DNA of 64,000 nucleotides. It comes from Gammaproteobacteria bacterium (lineage in GTDB: Bacteria > Pseudomonadota > Gammaproteobacteria > Pseudomonadales > Cellvibrionaceae). Below the pieces are notes generated by a model. That model saw only the letters and a list, made by a program, of their open reading frames with translations. It searched no databases and was not told where the DNA came from. The translations under genes and the position numbers were made by a program. Location of the stretch: positions 66,324 to 130,323 of the forward strand of contig JAGKWY010000002.1 in the NCBI GenBank assembly GCA_021151625.1, read 5' to 3'. Below are positions 33,029-39,245 of this stretch, in pieces (the stretch's first letter is position 1; each line of letters opens with the position of its first letter).

Positions 33029-33991
33029 TCAATTTGATGGAGTGTTTTCAGGTGCATCTTGCTGCGTTTCTGGCTGTGAGGGTTGGTGCTTGGTTGGAAC
33101 TGAATGCTGTGTGCGTTTCGTTGAGAGATATTTTTCCAAATCCGGATTACGCGGTGCGATGGATGCGCGCTTGGTGCCTTCCATCACCTCATCCTCAATT
33201 ACCAAGCGATTATTTTTCTTTTCCAGGTACTGGCCTTGGGCACGTTTGGCTACTTTAGTATTTTTACGGATATCGTCGCGTGTGACATTGGTGAATACCC
33301 AGCGGTTTACTTCTTCAAACAAATTCCGCATGGCGCGCCCGGAATCCGTAATCACATCATTCCATTCAGCGTCACCGATAAATCCCACGTGGTGAGCTGT
33401 TAATCCCAGCCTCACGATCTTGTCGTATTGCAACAAGAGCAACACTGAACGGTAAGCCCAGGGCGAATGAAAGTTGAGGGGGATCTCCAGCGGCTCAGTA
33501 CAGGTCTGCACGTCCACTTCAAAACCTTCCAAGCCTTCAATCAATTCGCTTAACGCTTTCTCGCGTTCATCGAGCAAGGTTTTAGTTCTTTTATGGGCTT
33601 CTTCAATTTCAATCAGGCATTGATCCGCATAAGGATCGTCATTCTTCGCTGCTGTCCAAATTAAACCCGCCTGACGTGCGAAGAGCGACATGCCCACAAT
33701 TTGACGAATATTCTTGGAACGATCACCGCGACGACCGCGAAATAAATTAATCGCAAGGTGCGTATGAAGTTTCAGTGTGGCTCCCATTTGCATCGATGGT
33801 GGCAAGCTCACTGAGCGCTCGGAAGGCTCACCAGAAAGACCTGGCTGGTTACGACGCGCTGCACGCCCTTTGGGTGTTTCTTTTTGTGCGGTCGGTGAAA
33901 ACATCCGATCAAGATTGTTCAGCAAGTTGGTGTCTTGTGTGGTGGCGTTCGCTCCTTCCGCATCCACAACATGTGATTCATTGGTTGTCAT
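33029..33991 (-). CDS. PFL_4669-family ICE protein (TIGR03761-like), 320 aa
   Basis: Recognised by position and by blocks such as LKLHTHLAINLFRGRRGDRS, followed by IRQIVGMSLFARQAGLIW and FHSPWAYRSVLLLLQYDKI, typical of the TIGR03761/PFL_4669 family of integrating conjugative element proteins. The first 65 residues are low-complexity and basic. The role is unknown, presumably in element replication or maintenance. The long upstream region (33992-34476) carries a 16-bp palindrome and the 5-copy palindrome array, so the gene may be under dedicated control. Confidence 0.82.
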   Translation of the reverse strand: MTTNESHVVDAEGANATTQDTNLLNNLDRMFSPTAQKETPKGRAARRNQPGLSGEPSERSVSLPPSMQMGATLKLHTHLAINLFRGRRGDRSKNIRQIVGMSLFARQAGLIWTAAKNDDPYADQCLIEIEEAHKRTKTLLDEREKALSELIEGLEGFEVDVQTCTEPLEIPLNFHSPWAYRSVLLLLQYDKIVRLGLTAHHVGFIGDAEWNDVITDSGRAMRNLFEEVNRWVFTNVTRDDIRKNTKVAKRAQGQYLEKKNNRLVIEDEVMEGTKRASIAPRNPDLEKYLSTKRTQHSVPTKHQPSQPETQQDAPENTPSN

Positions 33992-34057
33992 AAAAACTCC
34001 ATCAGTGTTGAGTGAAAAAGTTAATGTGGTTTAAAACGTTTTGTATTTACTTAAAAG

Positions 34058-34073
34058 CGTGTCTCGGGACACG
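34058..34073. repeat. 16-bp palindrome, copy 3 of 3 (inverted)
   Basis: CGTGTCTCGGGACACG, the reverse complement of the copies at 31440 and 31965. About 70 bp upstream of the PFL_4669-type gene start, where an operator would be expected. An AAAACGTTTT palindrome lies beside it near 34033. Confidence 0.7.
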
Positions 34074-34267
34074 AATTACCGAAAATTACGAATGATTTAC
34101 TGCATCAGAACCGCCAGTCGACACATGGAGCCAAGGATCTACGCCGAGCTTGCAAGCAACAGGCTTGGGAAAATCTGCTGCTGGACTGAAAGCGCCAGTC
34201 AGTGTTTAGCGAAGGTAACTGCGGTTTCTCCCATCTCTACCCGCTCCAATTACTTACACAGTCGAAA

Positions 34268-34444
34268 CTTGGGTAGGCTACCCAACTGTCGTACGCGCTT
34301 AACTTCTTGTGCTTTATCGAGTTAGTCAGCCTGTCTAACCACCTCCAAAGTTCGATAGGCAACCGAACTCAATTCAAATCTGGGTAGGCTACCCAACTCA
34401 TGGCACCCTCAATTTCATTTCGAACCTTGGGTAGGCTACCCAAC
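34268..34444. repeat. Array of five 19-bp palindromes (iteron- or parS-like)
   Basis: Copies begin at 34268, 34321, 34350, 34379 and 34426. Three are near-identical (TTGGGTAGGCTACCCAA core). The other two, GTTAGTCAGCCTGTCTAAC (34321) and GTTCGATAGGCAACCGAAC (34350), keep the outer dyad by matched changes on both arms (GTTAG/CTAAC and GTTCG/CGAAC). Spacing is 53, 29, 29 and 47 bp. The array lies in a gene-free 480-bp stretch between the STY4528-like and PFL_4669-like genes. It could be a centromere for ParA/ParB, an iteron origin or an operator array. Confidence 0.8.
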
Positions 34445-34476
34445 ATCATTTGTGCGATGAACCACTGGCTGATCCG

Positions 34477-35802
34477 CTACCAAACCCTATCTGGATTGTC
34501 CGTAAATACCGGCGGCGTGGAATTAGTTTTATCGTGGTAGCAACGAATCAACTCCAATGCCCATTCGTCAGGCACAAGCTCGTCAGCCTCTTGCAACGAA
34601 ACAAGTTTGTGGGTGTAGGCGATGGGGTCACGGATATGTTCACGCCAACCGTGTGATGCAGCTGCTGTGTGTCCCAGCAATTGCATGAGCACCAGCTCTT
34701 GGCCGTGGGGCGGAAGTTTTTTAATTTTTCGGTAGATCGCTGGCAAACAACTGTCGCGGCCAGCAGTGAGAATCATTGTGTATCGCTCGAACACGGCATG
34801 GTTAAGCCATGGCAAGTGGCGATTAGTCCAGGCATTTTCGTGATCCGAGTTTGTTCCCCAGCGACCTCGACGGGTGATTTCAAGGTAATTCTCCAGACTC
34901 TGTTGATCCTGATCGCTCTCTATCGCGCGCGCAGTAGATATATTTTTATTATTATTAAAACTACTACTACTACCGCCGGGGAAAGAAATTTTTTTCTCAG
35001 CCGAAGTAAAAATTTTGCTCTGGTCGTTTTCAGCCGGAGAAAGATTCTTTCTCTGGTGGCTTTCCACCGTAGAAGAATTCTTACTCTGGTGATTCGTAAG
35101 TACTGATTCCGTATAGGTTTCACTATTTTGTCTAGTTTCCGCGCTGTCATTCACCAGAGAAAGATTCTTTCTCTGGTGACCATCAGATGCCTGTGGTTCG
35201 GCAGCGGCCTCCCCATCCATAACAAACATGCGATTCAAGCGATTTAAAAACACATCACTTTCAGTCGGCGGGTTGGAAGTCTCCAGTGCGCCAATTTCCT
35301 GCAGTGCTTTTGCAGCGGCTTCCCTCAGGCGTTTATTTCCTGACTGACACTGGCTTTCCAGAAACCGGACATAGGTAGGATCAAAATCCAATGTGCTTAT
35401 CAGTGAGAGGGGTTCGTCATTAAGCAGGTAAATGTCACCAACAAAACGACCCTGCTTGCGTACTGTTTTGCATAAAGTCATCCAGCGTGAAATCCGCAAC
35501 ATATTGCGGCTAGCGGTCAGCGTCGGTGCCGAACAGCCGATCATTGCCGATAACTCATTCCGTCTCGGTGTCGATCCTGGACGCGTTGGATCAGTGATCG
35601 TCAATCGAATGACCTGCCATGTCACTTTGTCGATGGCATTCAGATCGCGATTAAGGATCAAATAGCGCGGGAATGAATCATGGTGGTTGCCGGTAAATAA
35701 CACCGCCATACCATCTTCATCCTCGGCATAGGAGCGTTGACTAATGAGGTCTCGCTCCGCCTTGTCGATCTGTCGCGCAATAATGTCGAGTTCTTTACTC
35801 AT
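34477..35802 (-). CDS. STY4528-family ICE replication protein, 441 aa
   Basis: Resembles the STY4528 family of pathogenicity-island replication proteins: the N-terminal half (residues 40-180) has FPRYLILNRDLNAIDKVTWQ and a winged-helix-like region NELSAMIGCSAPTLTASRNM. The middle (about 225-300) is low-complexity with repeated HQRKNLS / NQSKN-type segments and a Ser/Asn run, likely a flexible linker that has expanded. The C-terminal part (300-441) is helical. It lies immediately before the palindrome array (34268-34444), so it is a candidate to bind it as a replication initiator. It is followed upstream by the DUF2857 gene at 10 nt. Confidence 0.82.
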   Translation of the reverse strand: MSKELDIIARQIDKAERDLISQRSYAEDEDGMAVLFTGNHHDSFPRYLILNRDLNAIDKVTWQVIRLTITDPTRPGSTPRRNELSAMIGCSAPTLTASRNMLRISRWMTLCKTVRKQGRFVGDIYLLNDEPLSLISTLDFDPTYVRFLESQCQSGNKRLREAAAKALQEIGALETSNPPTESDVFLNRLNRMFVMDGEAAAEPQASDGHQRKNLSLVNDSAETRQNSETYTESVLTNHQSKNSSTVESHQRKNLSPAENDQSKIFTSAEKKISFPGGSSSSFNNNKNISTARAIESDQDQQSLENYLEITRRGRWGTNSDHENAWTNRHLPWLNHAVFERYTMILTAGRDSCLPAIYRKIKKLPPHGQELVLMQLLGHTAAASHGWREHIRDPIAYTHKLVSLQEADELVPDEWALELIRCYHDKTNSTPPVFTDNPDRVW

Positions 35803-35812
35803 GCTCGTTGCC

Positions 35813-36358
35813 TTATTGCAATTGCTTTATCGTTATGTAGGCCTGATCCAATGCGATATCAGTTTCCTCATGGAGTGCTATCAGTCTCTCCAGCGGATCT
35901 TCAATCTCCCGAAGTTTTTCCCAGACTCGCAAAACGGTAAGTTCTTCCTCCTCACTCAATACTTCGATACGTCCGCGACTATGCTCGGGCAAACTCATCC
36001 GCGAGCGTCGCGCAGCAAAGTCCCGGCGAGTAATGCCTTTAAGTTCTTCGAGCATTGGCTGACGTAATCCCGCTCGTATCGCGCGGTTAACTAAGTCGTC
36101 CTCAGTGACCTTGCTATCAGCAAAGCCGAGGTAGAGACGCAGCGTGTGTGGATCAATACGTAGTTGGAACAATGAGCCTTTGAAGTTCGGTAGACAGGCA
36201 ATGCGGTCAGCCGATAAAGCTTTCAGTTGAGAGGCAACGCTTTGGTCGATAGCACCAAGGCCCAATTGGTTGAGTAGTTGGCTGTCGCCGTTGCGTAATG
36301 CTTCCGCAACCGCGAGTAATGCCTGGTGATTTAAAGAGGTGATGTAGTAGTTCTGCAT
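35813..36358 (-). CDS. DUF2857-family ICE protein, 181 aa
   Basis: Matches DUF2857, a conserved gene of PFGI-1-like elements between parB and the STY4528 gene: MQNYYITSLNHQALLAVAEAL, then RIACLPNFKGSLFQLRIDP and the C-terminal LREIEDPLERLIALHEETD. ATG 36358 has an excellent ribosome site GGAGG 8 nt before it, which is inside the parB coding end, and only one nucleotide separates the parB stop from it, so translation is coupled. Function is unknown; it may regulate transfer genes. Confidence 0.82.
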   Translation of the reverse strand: MQNYYITSLNHQALLAVAEALRNGDSQLLNQLGLGAIDQSVASQLKALSADRIACLPNFKGSLFQLRIDPHTLRLYLGFADSKVTEDDLVNRAIRAGLRQPMLEELKGITRRDFAARRSRMSLPEHSRGRIEVLSEEEELTVLRVWEKLREIEDPLERLIALHEETDIALDQAYITIKQLQ

Positions 36359-36359
36359 A

Positions 36360-37949
36360 TCATTCACCTCCTGCTTCAACGTTGCCGTTGAGCTTTTGAG
36401 GTGCATGTGTGCGGTAGTCCACCAGCAAACTTACAATGGCTTCCAGTTCAGTGAGTGATTGCCATTGAATTGGGTTTGCATCCGGATCACTGATTTGACG
36501 GCCCATTAGTCGGCCTTTAAAAGCGGTGCCAAGTGCGAGCAACGTTAAAAGGTTGTCTTTGGTAAGGGTAGGGCACATCTCCAGCAGCTCATTCATTGCG
36601 GTCAGCAATGAAATAGGCGGCGTTAATGCGTGTGAGTGCGACCACAGGGTAACCCAATAAAGAATCAGGTCGGAATCAAGTTGGGTGGGTGGCAACATCC
36701 GGTAACCAGTGTGCCAGCCATCCTCCTCAAGATAATCTACATACTCCGAGAGGCCTACAGTATCGGCGTAGTCCACCGCTGCCTGATACGAGAGTTCTTT
36801 GAGTGAGGAAACCTCGTAATCCAAAAGATATTGCAACGAACTGAGATCGCCGTAGACATGACGAACTACAGGGGCTGATTTATTCGCAGCTTCCAGACTA
36901 TCTTGTACGTTTTCGTTTTCAGGGGGTGTATCAGTTTCCTGATTGTTACCAGCGTTCGGTGGGCTTTCCACAGGTGGGCGCTTAGGTTGTATCGGTGGCT
37001 TGGCTGCACCGGTGCCCGATTGCTTATCCAGATGTGCTTGGGCATTCGCCTCAGTAATAATATCCTTCGGGCGATTGCCACCTTTGGATAAGCCTTCACT
37101 AATAGCCTGTACTTCCGCACGTAATTGCAATACCGGTGAGTTAAGTTTTGCGGACATCGCGGAACACAGCTCATACTCCGCTTTGTCTACATCAAAGCCA
37201 TCATCATCCAATGCTTTGAAAACAGGCTTCCAAATTTCATCAAAGGTTCCTTCATTTTCTTGTGCAACAGACTCCCAAAATGTTTTACAGGTTTCGAGCA
37301 GCTTCCGGATTTTTTTAACACGATCTATTCCGACCCCCGACCAAAAGGCTTCCGGAATGATTGGAAAAAGCGTCCCATGTGCGTATAACATTTGTCCTAG
37401 ATTGCTATGATCTATAGACCAACCCAATTTTGTAATTCGTTTAGAAAGCTCATTTGTCGATATAGGTTTAGGTTCATTAGCTTCCAATTCGATTTTAATT
37501 TCGTAGGCAGCAATAGAACGTTCAATGAAAAGAGTGTTTCCTTTCATTTCATTCTCAACCATATGGCTTACTAGGTTATCTAAATCACTTGTCCACGGTT
37601 CAAAGTCACAGTCGAATTCAAAATACTTAAGGTCTCCTGTCTCCTCCCATAAATCATTCAAAATTTCGAGACGTGTGTTTCCGCCTTTTTTGATCATGTA
37701 GGGATCAGTAGGATTTTCTCTTGTTACGATAGGTGGATGATCCAATCCTTTGTTACGTATTGATTCTTTAATCTCGTTATAAAGAGGGTTTCTACTTCTC
37801 CTTGGGTTACGACGGTATGCAATAGTGTTGTTCAAATTCGCACGTATACGTGTTTTAACAACGGGGTCGGGGGGGATAACATTGGCACCGGGTAAATCGG
37901 TACCCAAATGCGGTTTGTTAAGGCGATCTGCGATAGAGGGTTTATTCAT
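36360..37949 (-). CDS. parB: ParB-family protein of PFGI-1-type ICE, 529 aa
   Basis: The N-terminal half carries the ParB/Srx-like domain: a NLNNTIAYRRNPRRSRNPLY start, IRNKGLDHPPIVTRE and the KKGGNTRLEILNDL box (in place of the usual GERR motif). A helix-turn-helix region follows (ISTNELSKRITKLGWSIDHS, residues about 165-185). The acidic low-complexity stretch around residues 315-345 marks a linker to a C-terminal domain specific to ICE ParB (TIGR03764-like). At 529 aa it is longer than chromosomal ParB (about 290), as usual for this class. It partners ParA for stability of the excised element. It overlaps the 74-aa gene by 4 nt. Confidence 0.9.
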   Translation of the reverse strand: MNKPSIADRLNKPHLGTDLPGANVIPPDPVVKTRIRANLNNTIAYRRNPRRSRNPLYNEIKESIRNKGLDHPPIVTRENPTDPYMIKKGGNTRLEILNDLWEETGDLKYFEFDCDFEPWTSDLDNLVSHMVENEMKGNTLFIERSIAAYEIKIELEANEPKPISTNELSKRITKLGWSIDHSNLGQMLYAHGTLFPIIPEAFWSGVGIDRVKKIRKLLETCKTFWESVAQENEGTFDEIWKPVFKALDDDGFDVDKAEYELCSAMSAKLNSPVLQLRAEVQAISEGLSKGGNRPKDIITEANAQAHLDKQSGTGAAKPPIQPKRPPVESPPNAGNNQETDTPPENENVQDSLEAANKSAPVVRHVYGDLSSLQYLLDYEVSSLKELSYQAAVDYADTVGLSEYVDYLEEDGWHTGYRMLPPTQLDSDLILYWVTLWSHSHALTPPISLLTAMNELLEMCPTLTKDNLLTLLALGTAFKGRLMGRQISDPDANPIQWQSLTELEAIVSLLVDYRTHAPQKLNGNVEAGGE

Positions 37950-38170
37950 CTCGCTTCTCCCTGTTCTGTCTGCAGATCGTCATATACGCCGACCACTACA
38001 TATTTGGCTTCAAGTGGGCTAGCTGCAATAAATTCGCGTGAAGCAGGGCAATCGGGATCCAGTTTCGGGGTGTAGGGTGTAACGCAGAGGTGGGTCGGCG
38101 TTAAATCGCCTACCCAATCCAATTGCTCCTCAGAACGCTTACCGAGGTTAACGATATTTGTAGTTTCCAT
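37946..38170 (-). CDS. Small conserved-position protein between parA and parB, 74 aa
   Basis: A 74-residue protein of unknown function lying between parA and parB, which is where PFGI-1-like elements carry a small gene. It is beta-like (YVVVGVYDDLQ) with no cysteine motif beyond two isolated Cys. Its start lies 9 nt after parA and its stop overlaps the parB start by 4 nt, so it is part of the par operon. Confidence 0.65.
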   Translation of the reverse strand: METTNIVNLGKRSEEQLDWVGDLTPTHLCVTPYTPKLDPDCPASREFIAASPLEAKYVVVGVYDDLQTEQGEAR

Positions 38171-38179
38171 GGCTCAACC

Positions 38180-39025
38180 TCACGCATTCCATTCGGGCTT
38201 GATGCCATAAAGTTTGGGTTCTAATTCGTACACCAGCTCCAGTAAGGTATCCAATGCGGAGCGGGTGGGGCCTTCACGGGAGGGCTCATGACGATGTGCG
38301 GGAATGCCTAACCCCGCTGCTTCTGAATACGCTTTGAGAGTGGGTATGACGGTGTTCAGCACCGTGACATGGCCGTCAGTTTCCTTATCGAACGTACAGC
38401 GTAAATGGTTGGATACTTCGGTTGCTGTAGTTGTGCGGTCCCACAGATTAATTAGCACTTTCACTGGAGGCATTGGCCGTCCGGTTATACTGTGAAAGCC
38501 CGGTTTTGGCTTAAATTTATTCACCAATTCAATGGTGCCGTGAATGAATTCACGGGAGTCCAATATTTGGGGCTTGATGGGGGACAGAAGTACATCGGCG
38601 GCCATGATCACCGATTCCTGGATTATGCCGCTCGCCCCTTGGGTGTCGATGAAAATATAGTCATATTCAGACAGCTGCTCTAATGCATGGCGCAAGTGCT
38701 GAAAGTGGAGAATAGATTCTCGTAAAAAGTTGGGTATTTTCCCCTCGCTCCCCTTGTCGTCATTTAAAATGATGTCCAAGTTGGGTATTACGGTCTTCGA
38801 AATACATCCATCGGTGCTGGCTGAGCGATAGACCTGGCTAAGGCCATAAGGTGCAGATTCGATGAGTTCAAAGAAGCGAGACATTGATTGTTGCGGGTCT
38901 GCATCTATCAGTAGAACTCTCTGCTTCATATCGGCTAATATGGCGCCCAAGTTGGCGCCTTGAGTGGTTTTACCGACACCACCCTTTGTGCAAAAAATAC
39001 CGTAGGTTTTTGATTTTAAAGACAT
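38180..39025 (-). CDS. parA: ParA-type partition ATPase, 281 aa
   Basis: A Soj/ParA-type ATPase with the deviant Walker A CTKGGVGKTT (Lys14, Lys19), Walker A' LIDADPQQS and a Walker B-like YIFIDTQGASG. The gene is the terminal gene of the element next to the tRNA-Ala fragment, as in PAPI-1/ICEclc where soj lies at the end opposite the integrase. It should support partition or stability of the circular form. The ribosome site GGAGG is preceded by an inverted repeat (39033-39062) that can bury it. Confidence 0.95.
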   Translation of the reverse strand: MSLKSKTYGIFCTKGGVGKTTQGANLGAILADMKQRVLLIDADPQQSMSRFFELIESAPYGLSQVYRSASTDGCISKTVIPNLDIILNDDKGSEGKIPNFLRESILHFQHLRHALEQLSEYDYIFIDTQGASGIIQESVIMAADVLLSPIKPQILDSREFIHGTIELVNKFKPKPGFHSITGRPMPPVKVLINLWDRTTTATEVSNHLRCTFDKETDGHVTVLNTVIPTLKAYSEAAGLGIPAHRHEPSREGPTRSALDTLLELVYELEPKLYGIKPEWNA

Positions 39026-39032
39026 TTTTGAA

Positions 39033-39062
39033 CCTCCAACGTCAGATTTCTGATGTTAGAGG
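39033..39062 (-). promoter_or_regulatory. SD-covering inverted repeat in the parA leader
   Basis: CCTCTAACATCAGA (mRNA sense, top 39062-39049) can pair with TCTGACGTTGGAGG (39046-39033), which ends in the ribosome site GGAGG just before ATG 39025. One mismatch and one G-U pair interrupt the stem. The SD arm is identical over 14 nt to plus-strand bases 21319-21332 in the structured non-coding region. Confidence 0.6.
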
Positions 39063-39082
39063 ACACTGCCTGTAATAAACCC

Positions 39083-39132
39083 CTGCACTGGCAGTGTTGA
39101 GGTCAGCGGTTCGATCCCGCTTAGCTCCACCA
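39083..39132 (+). other. tRNA-Ala(GGC) 3' fragment, element attachment site (attR-like)
   Basis: The segment 39099-39132 is identical to the 3' end of gammaproteobacterial tRNA-Ala(GGC), from GAGGTCAGCGG through the T-arm GGTTCGATCCC to TAGCTCCACCA. Just before it CACTGGCAG includes the anticodon loop with GGC (39090-39092). The 5' half (acceptor, D-arm) is absent, so this is not a functional tRNA. Such duplicated 3' ends mark the integration end of elements that insert into tRNA genes. The intact tRNA-Ala and probably the integrase should be at the other end, outside the window. Confidence 0.85.
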
Positions 39133-39181
39133 AATAAACAAAAAGGCCGATATCGAAAGATATCGGCCTTTTTGTTTATTT
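39132..39181. terminator. Perfect 23-bp hairpin, original tRNA terminator
   Basis: Arms at 39132-39154 and 39159-39181 pair perfectly around a GAAA tetraloop, and the 3' arm is T-rich (GGCCTTTTTGTTTATTT). It follows the CCA end directly. It is most simply the chromosomal terminator of the tRNA-Ala gene displaced by integration; being symmetric it also insulates parA from hsdR. Confidence 0.92.
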
Positions 39182-39245
39182 GCGTTTTGTTGCTTTTTTG
39201 AAAGTCATTAGCCAATAAAGACAGATGTAATAACGGAATTAAACG

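Noticed and set aside
34268..34444. CRISPR array
   Set aside because: Repeats are palindromes of 17-19 bp with unequal spacing (53, 29, 29, 47 bp), there are only five, two differ, and no cas genes are near.
34669..35106. Open frame on the plus strand, 145 aa
   Set aside because: It is a shadow of the STY4528-like gene on the other strand, over its low-complexity linker.
39083..39132. A complete tRNA-Ala gene
   Set aside because: The acceptor 5' strand and D-arm are missing upstream, so only a 3' fragment is present.
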